Source: Diprion similis (taxonomy: Eukaryota; Arthropoda; Insecta; Hymenoptera; Diprionidae). From it: a stretch of 64,000 nt of DNA. The position numbers were made by a program, and so were the translations under genes. Every line of letters begins with the position of its first letter. Position 1 is the stretch's first letter. The notes below the pieces were generated by a model. It was not told where the DNA came from. It saw nothing but the letters and a program-made list of their open reading frames with translations, and did not search any database. The DNA lies in NCBI RefSeq assembly GCF_021155765.1, contig NC_060107.1:354501-418500 (forward strand), read 5' to 3'. Of this stretch, positions 1 to 11,963 are shown piece after piece.

Positions 1-3000
1 TGCATCAATAAAAGATTAGTCATGGACTGTAAAGCGTGAAAGTTGAAGAATCGTCGGAGGTGGGATGGCGAGGACTTGCGCCCGTACGAATCTCGTATAC
101 GAAAATAGCCACGATGCGATATCTCGTGCGAGGGGTCATGAGGAGTCGGCTCGTGCACAGAAGAGCTTCTTGGGTTCAGCTGTACTTACGACCCATGTGT
201 ACACCCACACACGTACATTGTATACATACCTAGATGCGTGTATCTGGGATACATATTATGCGAATACGTGGACGAAAGAGGCACGGAACGTCAATTGCCG
301 GATCGCCTCTGGATCGCAAGGCGGTCCTTTTCGAAGCACGTTTTACGTTCCATTGTGCCTCACGCGCAGAACGCAGGTTTCTATTATAGATACATAGAAC
401 CACCCACACGGACGTAAAGAGACGCGTACGTCTCTATAGGTACAAGTGCACTAATGTCGATCGTCTCTTGTCAGTTCGTCGTCTTCGCTCGCAGCGAATT
501 AGAGCCTTGCGAATAAATCGCGAAATCGCGGCGCGGCGCGCTGCTGCAAGCTTGCAGGCTTGAAAGCTAGGAAAGCCACGCGAGCCCCTGGGAAATTAGT
601 TCAAACGGTCTCGTTAAACCGACTTCAGATTAGTAGATTTACGGACGCGGTGTTTTGGCGTTCATCTACGGTTACGGGAGGTTTTCACTCTACTGGGAGA
701 AGAGGTGCAACACCCCCGTCGCTGCTTCCAAAACAGGTAATTTGCACTTCATCGTATATCCGTCGTCAAAGCTCTTGGTTCCTGATTGTGAAGAAAATTA
801 GAGACTTTTCCAATTGATAGGCGCTGTTTTTTTTTTCAAATGTATAAAAATTTATCAAATTTATAGTCGCTGATTTTGTCATGCTTCTCACTATCGTTTT
901 CGAAGTTAATTAATTCTGTTGTAATTTCGTGAGTGCTAGAGTTGACAAAATATATATTATAATATACATCCTGCATGCATTTTCCACAAGTGAAATGAAA
1001 TAAATTTTTCTTTGCCGAACGACGGAGACTTTTCAGGGCAACGATATTATGTACTCGAAGAGTTATGGAATGTTTATATGAGGCAAAAATACAATGTATA
1101 GAAAGTGTGCAATAGAAGAAGTTGAGAAAATAAACTTCAAATAAAGTTTAAACGGAAATTTTTAACAGAACATATTAGTATAAAATGTATAAAATATAAA
1201 GGTGAAAAATAAGTTAATTTGATCTTTCAGCGCGCAATTGCAGAATAGTAATTAAGGTATATGGTAATTTAAACAATGTGATATTGAACCATTGATATGC
1301 TGCTTGCATGTGTTACACGTTCCTAGGAAAAGTATAATCGACTTATAATTCTGACCTTGCCGAGGAATACTGATGAGTCAAGTCGATGATGCCAATGACA
1401 AATGTGATTTATTGAACAATGAAAATATCCACTTCTTCAATAAAAATAGTAGAAAGGAATTGAAATTTACGGAAATGCATTCACTTGACGGGAAAATGAA
1501 AGCTTTTAAATCAGGAACCCTGCAGACGAGCGTGGAATCGACCGATTCGTTTCCGTTACCGGGATATGCGTTTAGAGCAGAAACTTATGGCATGCAATAA
1601 ACCGCGGGTACATACACGTAAACATAACTGTCGAAGATATAACACGACGGTGAGACATAAACGGTCACGCGTGCAACGCGTCTTTGCCTTTATTGCATTA
1701 TATAGAGTCTAATTATTACGTGCGTGCGTACGCGCGTACCTAAACGTGCGTCTTCTTGCCTGGGTTGAATTGAGTGCCGGATGATGCTGGCCGGCCACAC
1801 GTGTAGGTCCCAATACGGATAAATCGATCGTAGATCGTATGGAATTTTTTTAATATCACCGAAACTTATCTGAAATCGAACATTATGTAATCACTGGGGA
1901 CTGGATTAATTTATGCAAATACGTATCATTTATTTAAATCATTTTCATTCATTATTCGGTTTTCTTCGTACGTAAAGTACGATGTTTGGAGCTACAAAAT
2001 GCAGTTTCTATTTTCCATATTTTAGTTTTTTAAGTCTATATTATACGTGCATATGTTGTAATTTTTAATACATATTTCTTCGGGCCCATATTACTAATCG
2101 AAAAGAAAATCAGCTGGAATCACCTGAAATCATTTGTACGCTTAAAGTTTTATTGAATGTCTCCTCGTACGGAGCCGGCTATGGGTTGTTCGAATGGTCG
2201 TCGGTTATCTGAAGTTTGTTGAAATAACGCGACGACGGTCAGGTGTCGTAGGAACGCCGTCGGTTATTGCATGCCAACGTGTTGTAATATCATCAGACAC
2301 TCTTTGGAGAAAACCACGTTGCGGAGCATTGCTGGAGACGAGTGTAATTGAAGCCATATACTCGAGTCTCGTAATCAAGTGATTAATTATCCGGTTGAAG
2401 CTGGCTAGTTATCCGCTATCAGTAGAGAATATTTGTCAGAAAATTACGTTCCATAAATAGCTGCAGCAGCCTCGTATCTAATAATTGGTTGAAGTTGAAG
2501 AATTATGAATAATCTTTCCAAGTTCCCGAAAAACACAATCCATTTGTATTTTTTCAACGGCGTTTTCCGTTCACTCATCAATTCTTGTTGCTCAAATATG
2601 GTAGGAAAATACGTTTAGTTCATAGCGAGACGACTTGTTCGGTAAACTATACAATAAACCATTTATTTTTACAATATACCGTCAGGGTGCATAACGTCCA
2701 TACGAATACGGTGCAGGGTATCGCCCCTGATGGCTCGTATCAAGTAAACACGATGTTATTCCAGGAATATGCCATCCCGGAATACAATTGTTTCTAAGAG
2801 ATGCTTTTACAGCCTGCAGTAAATTTTCCTCGTTAATGCAGCTCGCGTCCAGGTTATTTTTCCAAATTCCTAATTTTCTCATCTTTCAAATTCGTTGTTT
2901 CCATTATCTGTCCCTGCGTCGTGTTTTGGAACACGATCCGCGTCATTTCCGTTTCAATACAGCCGTGCATATCAAATATTATATGGTAAAATACTGGTAT

Positions 3001-4620
3001 TCATGTGGAAAGTAAATTGATAAAGTACATTAAAATAATGAAAAAAATAACGAGCTTATCGCTGTCGACGTGTTCGTGTTACTCTCGTTGCCGCGTATAC
3101 AGAATTCATTTTTACACATTATTCGTAACACAGTCGTCGTTTTATACTCTTATATGATACAATAGTATTCAGTGTTGTATAAATATGCATTGTTTATTAC
3201 GGTCACGGATGTATAGGTATATTGACAAGGTTGTCGACTGTGATCCGTAGATTATAAATAAAATGTATGACTAAACCGACGTGTTTACAACTTGATCGCG
3301 GTGGTATTCTTGCAGGTTACCAACGACGTCAACCTCTTTTCCGCACGACTTGATGGATCTTTTTTCTTCTTTTTTTTTTGCCAAATCAGCCGAGTTGGCC
3401 AGATTCATGCGCGGATGTAAATCCGTGATAAATCGGAATGAGATACTATCGAAATTAACATTGAACTGAATACAGCAACCCTCTTCTATGCGTAATACCT
3501 AATCTGCATCCAAGCTGCTATAATAGCGTATTCTGAATTGTTGACGTAGGAGGTGAGCTACAAGAGCATGTTCCATTATAATGTTGTTGATCGTAGAAAA
3601 TAGAGTGTTAACTGATGACTCGCGCAGACGTGGTCGCGGGTTGAATCCACCTCGGTGAATTAGGGTTGGGTGTAATTTTATTTTTATTCCCTTCTCTCTC
3701 GGCCCTCGAGGCGGCTCTAATCAACCATAAAGCGCACTTGTCGCCATACTCGCTACACGTGCAAGTATAAAAGATGATCTACGACTTGTAAACAAAATCA
3801 TTACGTAATGACCGCGTTGCTGACAGAGTTAAATGCATTACCCGCTGGGAATCGGAGCTGCGTGCAACGCACTGCGAGTACCATGGTATAATGCAGCAGT
3901 AGGTGAATGCAATAGTGCATCCAAAATTGAAAGCAGCGTAATGCGGTGCGTTTGATGATTCGCGTTTGGTGAAAAGCAACGAGATTTCGTTGATGCGTAT
4001 TTTCTCTTCGAGCACCGCGGAGCTCGAGGTAAAAGAAAAGACCGAGAAAAGGTGGGGAGAAAGTAAAAATTCTTGCCTGTAAACAGATCAGCTGACCTAC
4101 TTCGCGACACTTACACAATATCTGGTGAGTATAATGTGTGACGAATCGTTTGTTTCTTAGAGTGCTGGACAGACTCCCGGACAGAATCAACAGCCCGAAG
4201 TGTAGTTTAACAAACAACAACAGAGTTTGGCTATTTTTAAATCGTGTCAAACGGTTTCGAAAACCCGGGGTCGAGGCGGGGGATCAACCGACGGTATGGT
4301 CGGGGCCTGCGATCATAAGTCACGATAGAATAAGAGGTCAGCCGAACTTTTAAGGGTCTACGACGGCGGTCACATACCGCGAGGCATTAGTCGACTCGCG
4401 ATCACCCCGCGGTCTCTTTCGGGCTGGCCTCACCATCTTCTTGTCATTTGATCTTTTTTACCGACATTTGTTTCACAGGCAAACGGTAACTTAAATTAAG
4501 CTGCTCGACGTCGAGTTACCGCTATTTATTTTCGTCTGAATCTCGACCTTTCAGAAATCCAGGGGACGTGACGTGGAGTCAGTCTCGTGGTTGGTTCTCT
4601 CTGGGTGGTTGAACTTCTTA
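1..4620. other. Non-coding, AT-rich flank
   Basis: Apart from the doubtful 75-codon frame at 1373-1600, I see no coding exon, RNA gene or clear repeat element here. Confidence 0.5.
1373..1600 (+). CDS. Short open reading frame of 75 codons, hypothetical
   Basis: An ATG-to-TAA frame with even codon usage and an in-frame stop just upstream of the ATG. The product is hydrophilic with no motif I recognise. It sits alone in AT-rich DNA with no clear splice sites or promoter. It may be a chance frame and is listed only because its composition is more gene-like than other short frames nearby. Confidence 0.12.
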   Translation: MSQVDDANDKCDLLNNENIHFFNKNSRKELKFTEMHSLDGKMKAFKSGTLQTSVESTDSFPLPGYAFRAETYGMQ

Positions 4621-4624
4621 TCAG

Positions 4625-5050
4625 AGGACTTCGGGGAATCCTTATGGAAATTGGCGCCTGGTTGAATTAGCTGGATTTTCAGTATGTAGTAGTTCTCATG
4701 GACACAAGTCCCAAACATCACTATTTTACAAGATACAGGCTTCGGAAGAAAGGTGTCCCAATTTTTTGACAACTATGGATATCGGGATTTTCATGAATTA
4801 CAAAGCTCCAAGGGGACTTGAAATCAAATAAATCACTCACAGAACTGCACGGTTGATTGTGAAAGATAAGCAGGAAGCTGGTTTGCCGGAAGGAGGAACA
4901 ATCCATTCACCTTCCTTCCGAAGTCTGTCGAATCTCGGAAACTACTGTTTTCTGGGACTTGTGTCCATGAGAAATTTTCGGATCGGCAGGATATGTACTG
5001 TAACATACTAAAAATCCAGCCAATTTCTATAAGAATTCTGCAGGATCCTT
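4625..5050. mobile_element. Fold-back MITE-like element, family A copy 1
   Basis: The left arm (about 4625-4760) and right arm (about 4905-5050) are imperfect inverted repeats of about 140 bp. Shared blocks read from the left include AATCCTTATGGAAATTGG, AGCTGGATTTT, CATGGACACAAGTCCCA and CTTCGGAAG. The same blocks occur in the copy at 25423-25680. The ends are more diverged than in copy 2, so exact limits are uncertain. No transposase is present. Confidence 0.7.
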
Positions 5051-5201
5051 TCTTGAGTTCGTTACCCTGGTTCCAAGGTGATCTTTGGGCTGATTCCGAT
5101 TGTTCTATGATAAATCTTTTGAAAAGATCGCTATGAAAGTACAATAAATAGGAAAAATATTCCAGTTTTGCGGTTGGACGCAGAATCACGTTGGCATTAC
5201 G

Positions 5202-6924
5202 ATGAAGACAAGACCGAGCAGGCTATTCCTCGCAGTGGCCGCGATGAGCATGACGATGTCCTTGGCGACGCCGATCATTCCCGTGCCGAGAAGAGCGACG
5301 AATGAGGTCGTCGATGGCAATTCCAGTTCCGAAGGCCCGATCACAAGACATCGGAAGGTGACAGGCCCTTGCCTCCGCATTGCTCCAGACTTACCGCCCT
5401 GTAACTTTGACACGCAGGCCACTTGGTACGTCGAGAAATCATTTTCAAATCACAATTTTAGTCCCAGAATGCAAGGCCCTTCGCTTTTAAGCTTATATCA
5501 AGCCTGAGCGAAGTGAACGTCGGACAGACTTGGAAGCAGATGGCCTTGAATATCGTCTGTTCCAAGGGTATCTAAGAATTACCAACAGAAAATATTTCAC
5601 GACAGGCATTCAACGAGCGGTGAGATCTTTCGCAGTGGTTCGGAGTCCGGTTACCCCTCGGGATCGGCCACGGAATTTTTGCTCGGCGGAGGTAGCGCCG
5701 ATATTCTGAAGGGTAACCCCGTCCTGTTGGAAGAGGGTAGCGCGACGTTACCGAGGCGGAAAAGTTTCGAGGAATTCGAGATGTACGCAAACGATCTTGC
5801 CGTCACCATAGTTTATTATTTGGAGGGCTGTTTACCGTCGAGGTAATGCAATTTCTTATTTCTTCCTCATTCTTCTATATTCAAGACTTATAATCACCTT
5901 TCCTGGGTTAAAGATATTCATTACTGGATTTTTATTCCGTATAAAAGTTTCATCATAAATAAGTTAGGCGATTCTCGTTTCATTTCTTCATTGTGTTTTT
6001 TGAAAATTATTCAACAGACTTCCCTTTGATCTTCCGACGTGTCCTGTCGAGGAGTCGCAGAAGATACTATTGAACAAGCTGATCCCCTTCCAGCTACCCG
6101 ATATCCATGATGCGATGATATTCCCCGAGATCGACATCGAACAGATCGAAATCGCTCATCGTCGAAACACGCAGAATCTCCAGGCCGAGTGCGTGAGTCA
6201 CGAGGTAAGAGGTCTTCACCGTTGGCAATTCTGTAATCTCTTCAATCCCTGCTTCCCTTCTCGCCTGTCGTTCCCACCGACACTGATTACCTACTTTTAT
6301 CCCTTTCTCTCGTCGCGCAAATTGCTTCCTACATGCATACCTACGCCGCAGAGTTAAACAATTCCACTACGACGTTGTTCGCAGACGGAGAAGATTCGTC
6401 ATTAATTTCTGTAATTAGAGCAGGTGACAGACGTTAATTTCGTATTTGATAACATATATGCGCAGGCAAGCAAGGACGAGAATAAGAGCGGAAGAGATGC
6501 CGGTTTTCGTAAAATCGAGACGAGTTACACCGACCTGGATGATTCGGCGAAGGGTTCGGGGTCGGGTTCTCAGGACTTCCACAGCACGATGGTGAAGAAG
6601 AGTATGAGGCCGAGGACGGGAATGGCCAGCACGAAATATTCGAAGAAGCTACCGAAGTCAGGACAGGTGCCGGCAGACTCGGGGTATCCTTGGACGACTG
6701 TAAAAGACGAGGAGAGATCGGTTGGTGTGGACGAAGACGAGCCGCGAACAGTAACGAAGTTCCAACCCCTGCAGGATGGGACCCGGGAAAACAACCGGGT
6801 TGAACTTCCGGCCGGGATCGATGATGTTGGGAGTAGAGAAAGGATCGACGGAGCGGAATGCGAGCACGCGAGAGCGGCGGAGGTCGTCGATACCCTCGCT
6901 AGGGATAAAAATAGGGTGCAGTGA
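5202..6924 (+). CDS. Putative secreted protein, four exons, unrecognised family
   Basis: Exons 5202-5425, 5606-5842, 6018-6204 and 6424 (or 6466)-6924 join in frame through TTG|GTACGT..CGACAG|G, AG|GTAATG..CAACAG|A and GAG|GTAAGA..GCAG. The last acceptor is ambiguous because both candidates keep the frame, giving 382 or 368 aa. The product starts with a basic n-region and a hydrophobic stretch (residues about 8-22, LFLAVAAMSMTMSLA), so a signal peptide cut near A22 is likely. Tryptophan 75 is created across the first junction. Five cysteines (57, 67, 150, 162, 212) lie in the first 216 residues, along with an N-S-S glycosylation sequon at N40 and several dibasic sites. The last exon is rich in charged residues, Gly and Ser. 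The protein is probably extracellular; I do not recognise the family and assign no function. The TA-flanked inverted-repeat element at 4625-5050 ends about 150 bp before the ATG, so it may sit in the promoter or 5' UTR. Upstream non-coding exons cannot be excluded. The gene converges on the minus-strand gene at 8502-11847. Confidence 0.6.
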
Positions 6925-8362
6925 GTGAACGGGGCGATTTATATTATAGTCTCGACGTGAGCCAACGAACGAAAATACTATTTGGCGGGACGTTTTTGCG
7001 AACAGCTGGGCAAGGCCCATTTCATAGGGTATGTAGGTGTAAAAGATTAGGTCGAGATAGATGAGCTTTGAACGGGGATGGAATTCCTGTGGGCGAAGGC
7101 CGGAGAACGGGAAACTGAGAAACGGAGCAGCTTGGCTCAGGGGTAGGTCTGTATAACTGAATTACCGGCTCGCCCCTCGGAGCTATTTTCCTGCAGCCAG
7201 GAGATCGAGACCTAAATGCTTAAGCAAGGTGCACGGGAATTAGATCTGGAGTTTTAAATACTCTGCTGTCTTCGTTAGCTCGAAATTCGTGAATCGTCAG
7301 TTTTTAGCAACGCTGCAGATGCAGCAAGAGGACAAACGAGGCGACTAAAATTCATTTCGGGGGTTAACAATACCCCATGATCACAGCGTTCGGATGTGTA
7401 CATACTTGCGATTCATTGATTATGGAAATTGGAAACAAAGAAAAAAAAATGATTAGAACTGATTGTATTCTTACGATTTTTAGCGAAACGTTGAGGCTTG
7501 TTCCAGGTATGCATGTGGCCAATTTGGTAATGTCCAAATTATATGTGATTTGTTATTGAAATGTTTCTTCGCTGTTTCCTTGTTACTTTGAATTTCTCTA
7601 CGATATGGTAATATCTAAAAGTTGAAAAATTTTGTTAGTCGAAAATCGGAGTCGTTCACATTTAGGTTAACGAAATGAATATGGAATTTTTGAAGTGAGC
7701 ATCACAGCAGCAACGACGGGCGAATGTCTTTTTATCTTTTATAGTAATTCATGCATTTACGCGGGTAATTTTAACTGATATAGTCGTTGGGTGGTGAAAG
7801 TGTACTTTTGAGGCACTATAGGTATTAAATTGGGTCGAAACTGAGAATTGTACAATTCACAAACCCTCGCCTCAACTTAGAAGACTACCCCTAGGAAACA
7901 CTTATTGTAGTAACGAGTTATCAATTTTTAATTTTTTTTTCTTCCTAAATTAAAAATCTGTTTCAGAAATATTTCGCATACATTCCTTGACGGGTTCATA
8001 CGCCCTTGAAGTACTCTTTCAATTCGGTTAGATGGCTAGAAGTATATAATATATTGATCTGTGAAATGTAACTTGAGAGTTTTAAACGGTTAAGGTAATA
8101 TCTTTATCATATTCCTAGTGCATTATGTCCGGATACATTTTCGAAGATAGAGATTTCAGTTAACGAAATAATGAATAGTTAAACCTATGAAGCGTTCCTA
8201 AAGCTTTCAAGTCTGAAAGTAATTCGGGCGGTTCGTGGCTGTGCGATCCTTAGGTATCTAGATAATTAGTTAGATACAATGAATTTAGACATACTGCGTT
8301 AAGAAAGGTAAGTTACGAATTCATTTTAGAACTTTTCTTCAATTGTAGGATTTCGATTGTGG
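6925..8362. other. Spacer between the convergent genes
   Basis: AT-rich, with no coding frame. It must contain the 3' UTR of the plus-strand secreted-protein gene. ATTAAA-type signals are present, but I cannot choose one. Confidence 0.5.
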
Positions 8363-8368
8363 TTTATT
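8363..8368 (-). terminator. Poly(A) signal AATAAA of the repetitive protein gene
   Basis: AATAAA reads on the minus strand about 135 bases after the stop codon at 8502. It is the first canonical signal I see downstream of the stop, so the 3' UTR would be short. Confidence 0.4.
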
Positions 8369-8501
8369 TATCACTGCATTATGTACACGGTGAAAGGATT
8401 TCGTTTATAAATGGAATAAATAGATGTGTATTATGTAAATAAATATGTCTTATTATACAAGCTATACGACGACCGGATTTTCACCGTTGCATTATCACTT
8501 C

Positions 8502-11500
8502 TTAGGCTTCATTTTTAACCTCCTCCTCCGCTCCAAGATCACTTTCAAAGTCGGATTTGGTATGCAGAAATTCCTCTATCGCATCCGCTGCGTCCTGGCC
8601 ATTTTCCGTCCGAACCGAGCCAGTAATTTCTCCTTCCTGCCCCTTTGCGGTCTTCCATTGACCACCGTACGTCGGACGATTCGACGTCACGACGGAGGAT
8701 TGCGCTGTGCTAATGGCTGCCCCGTTTGAGGTCGCAGCCACAGCACTGGCCGAAGCTGTCGACTCGACGACCGACGTCGAAGACCCTTGAGAGCTTATAA
8801 CGGTGGCCGACGACTCTGCCACACTAGCAGATTCTGAATTTGAGGCTACGGCTCCTGCAACCGCTGTGGATGTGGCTTCGACGATCGGTTTATTTGGGAC
8901 AGGGACCTTATTACCCGTGAATCCGTAGACTGGGGCAGGCTTCACCTCCATTACGATTCCAGAGACAACTGCGGGCCTTTGTTCAACTATGACCTCGGAA
9001 ATGGAAACAGGCTTCTCTTCAACTATTACTGCAGAAACGGGCTTCTCTTCGATCACAGTTTGGGAAGCGTAGCTGGGCTTTCCATGAACGGGCTTTTGTT
9101 CAATTACAGTTTCCACAATGTGGACGGGCTTTTCCTGAACTATGATTTCAGGAATGGGCTTCTCTTCGATTACAGTTTGGTAAGCGTAGCTGGGTTTTCC
9201 ATGAACTACGATTTCAGGAACGGGCTTCTCTTCGATTACAGTTTGGGAAGCGTAGCTGGGCTTTCCATGAACGGGCTTTTGTTCAATTACAGTTTCCACA
9301 ATGTGGACGGGCTTTTCCTGAACTATGATTTCAGGAATGGGCTTCTCTTCGATTACAGTTTGGTAAGCGTAGCTGGGTTTTCCATGAACTACGATTTCAG
9401 GAACGGGCTTCTCTTCGATTACAGTTTGGGAAGCGTAGCTGGGCTTTCCATGAACGGGCTTTTGTTCAATTACAGTTTCCACAATGTGGACGGGCTTTTC
9501 CTGAACTATGATTTCAGGAATGGGCTTCTCTTCGATTACAGTTTGGTAAGCGTAGCTGGGTTTTCCATGAACTACGATTTCAGGAACGGGCTTCTCTTCG
9601 ATTACAGTTTGGGAAGCGTAGCTGGGCTTTCCATGAACTGGCTTTTGTTCAATTACAGTTTCCACAATGTGGACGGGCTTTTCCTGAACTATGATTTCAG
9701 GAACGGGCTTCTCTTCGATTACAGTTTCCGAAGCGTAGCTGGGCTTTCCATGAACTGGCTTTTGTTCAATTACAGTTTCCACAATGTGGACGGGCTTTTC
9801 CTGAACTATGATTTCAGGAACGGGCTTCTCTTCGATTATAGTTTGGGAAGCGTAGCTGGGCTTTCCGTGAACTGGCTTTTGTTCAATTACAGTTTCCACA
9901 ATGTGGACGGGCTTCTCCTGAACTATGATTTCAGAAACAGGCTTCTCTTCGATTACAGTTTCGGAAGCGTAGCTGGGCTTTCCATAAACGGGCTTTTGTT
10001 CAATTACAGTTTCCACAATGTGGACGGGCTTTTCCTGAACTATGACTTCAGAAACGGGCTTCTCTTCGATTACAGTTTCGGAAATATAACCGGGCTTTTC
10101 CTCAACAATAACTTCGGTAAGTTCAACAGGCTTTTCCTCGACAACGGTTACTACTTGCTCGGTAGCGGGCTTATTGAAAATATTCCAATTGCCCAGCAGT
10201 CCACTTCCGAAGAGCGGTGGGCGCTCCGTAGGCTTTTGAAGTATGTAAGTTGGTTCCTTGATTATCTGCGCAATAAAAAAATAAGTCAATAAACATACGG
10301 TCATTTTACAATTAAGTTCACGCACATGTTGAGCGAGACGAACTTGTCCGAAGGCTCGAAAGTGGAAAACTTACCTCGAGTTCCTCGGGCTTGTCCAACG
10401 ATATCGGATTACTGGGCTTCTGGAAGATGTTCAAAAGCCCCTGAGTGACCGGCTGTTCGACGACATAGACTGGTTTCTCAACGAGGAGTGGCTTCTCGTC
10501 CGGTCTCTCGATGACTAGCGGCTTGCTCGTTGGCCGATTGAAAATATTACCGAATCCACCGAGCAGCGACGGTGCCGAGGGCGTTTCAAAATTCGCTGGC
10601 TTTGACGGAGACGGAAACAAGCCACCGAAAATTCCTGGCCTCTCTGTCGGCGGCCCAACACCAGGGGCGTTGTTCTGACCACCGACAAGGGCCAACAAAC
10701 CCAGAAGTCCCTGGTTGTTGGAAATGTCATTTTCCGGTCTGTAAAGGAATTGCTGGAACGATGGTATCGCTGGTACCTGAAACAAGCCCGCTATCAATCC
10801 GGGCTTTTCACCAGCTTGCGGTTTGTTCTTGGGTGGTTTGTAGAAGACGTTGAACCAGCTGCTCCCATTCGGCCTGAACAAGGTGTCGATCCCGGCGAAC
10901 AGCCCGGGCGCGGACGTCGGCTCGACGACGATGACGGGCTTAATTTCCGGCTTTTCGTCGGTCTGTAGGTAGGTAGGTCGGTTCATGTAATCCACGACGG
11001 TCTGTATTATGGCTGGTTTCTGGGGTTTCTGGGGTTTCTGTGCCTGAATTTCCCCGTTATCGTAGTGAGGGTTGGTCGGGTCGTCCCAGAAGTCAACTGG
11101 CTTGCTCTCCACGACCGTAACCTCATGGGCTGGCTTTTCCGCGACAACGGAAGTCGACACCACCTGCACCTCGGACGCCTCGCCACGCGGCGTTTCGTAG
11201 ACTTGAGGTTTCTGTGTCCACTCGAGATGTTCGTCGCAGAGCGGAACTGCAATGTCCGGGAGGCAGTTCTGGGCCACGAGGGTGGCCACCACAGGCGAAT
11301 CGACGACCTTGATCTCGTAGACGATCTCTCTGTTCATCGATGCCCTAGCCATTTGCGGGCCGAGTCTGAGGTACTTACCGCGACGTTGCGTTCCAGCTAT
11401 GGGGTTTCTTAAACTCGAGAGTCCCATGTTCTCCAGCTGAACACTCTTGACGATCCTCGGGGAGTAGAGCTTCGGTGGGTCTAATGACCGGGTGTATCTT

Positions 11501-11847
11501 TCCGCAAGAAAATCGGTCCCATCGATCGACTCTACGCTGCTCGAATCATGGTCAGAGTCGTCGCGTGTCATCATCAACTTGCCATCTTCACTAGAGTCGA
11601 AAGTTTTCTCGACTTCATCGCTGTCGCTGTCGGCTTGATATTTCTTCAGTCCTACCAGACAGGGAAGAACTCCTGGTGCTGGCGTCAGGCATACGGGCTG
11701 TCGCCAGCGGATGACTTCGACGACTCGGGGTGCTTCCGGTTCAGCGTGACGAAGATAATTCAATCCCAAGATATCACGAATGGTTAGGCCCAGACCGCCA
11801 GCGACGACCGAGAGCAGGACCAGATTTAGTAGCTCAAATTTGGCCAT
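8502..11847 (-). CDS. Secreted repetitive EKPV-repeat protein, two exons
   Basis: Exon 1 is 11847-10375 (491 codons) and exon 2 is 10265-8502 (587 codons plus stop), giving 1,078 aa. The 109-bp intron has donor GAG|GTAAGT and acceptor GCGCAG|ATAATC and is in phase 0. The N-terminus (MAKFELLNLVLLSVVAGGLG) reads as a signal peptide. Two cysteine pairs follow (C53/C63, C195/C204), with a furin-like RYTR site at 117-120 and an acidic Ser/Asp stretch at about 71-110. From about 210 to 491 the chain is rich in KP, EKP and GLFG-like blocks. Exon 2 carries the tandem array annotated separately, then an Ala/Ser-rich segment and an acidic tail. The composition resembles insect cuticular, silk-like or other extracellular structural proteins; that is inference, and no named family is recognised. 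The start is supported by a TATA and initiator about 80 bp upstream. The end is supported by an AATAAA about 135 bp after the stop. The repeat array makes length variation and assembly error likely. Confidence 0.8.
9038..10100 (-). repeat. In-frame tandem repeat array, 117-bp and 183-bp units
   Basis: Within exon 2 of the minus-strand gene, a 39-residue unit (117 bp) contains the blocks TVIEEKPV, IIVQEKPV, HIVETVIEQKPV and HGKPSYA. HIVETVIEQKPV occurs seven times. The four upstream (N-terminal) copies follow the 39-residue unit. The three downstream copies sit in a 61-residue (183-bp) higher-order unit that adds a short VVHGKPSYA-bearing block. On the plus strand the 183-bp units begin after TTTGG at 9180, 9363 and 9546. 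The first two are identical by eye; the third differs by a base or so. All periods are multiples of three, so copy number can change without a frameshift. Confidence 0.9.
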
Positions 11848-11926
11848 TTCTGGCGTTGATTTTCCGATTTTTTTTCCGAACTAGCCAACTCCGCGGGAAC
11901 AGTGGTTCCTCGACGTTTCGTGTCAA

Positions 11927-11931
11927 ACTGA
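11927..11931 (-). promoter_or_regulatory. TCAGT initiator (probable transcription start)
   Basis: TCAGT on the minus strand, with the +1 A at 11929, matches the arthropod initiator consensus. It is correctly placed behind the TATATAA element. The start has not been measured; 5' end mapping would settle it. Confidence 0.45.
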
Positions 11932-11956
11932 TTTCACGATGCCTTGAAAGAGGACG

Positions 11957-11963
11957 TTATATA
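11957..11963 (-). promoter_or_regulatory. TATA box of the repetitive secreted protein gene
   Basis: TATATAA reads on the minus strand from 11963 to 11957. It lies 34 bases before the A of a TCAGT arthropod-type initiator, close to the usual TATA-to-start spacing. Together they would give a 5' UTR of roughly 80 bases before the ATG at 11847. Confidence 0.5.

Noticed and set aside
3600..3680. tRNA-like GGGTTGAATCC box
   Set aside because: No A box, acceptor stem or cloverleaf could be built around it.
9038..10100. CRISPR-like or satellite array
   Set aside because: The repeats are contiguous, in frame and inside a spliced exon of a eukaryotic gene, with no unique spacers.
8979..10292. 437-codon plus-strand frame as an independent gene
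   Set aside because: It is the exact antisense of the repeat exon. Its periodicity follows from in-frame repeats on the minus strand, and it has no splice or promoter support.
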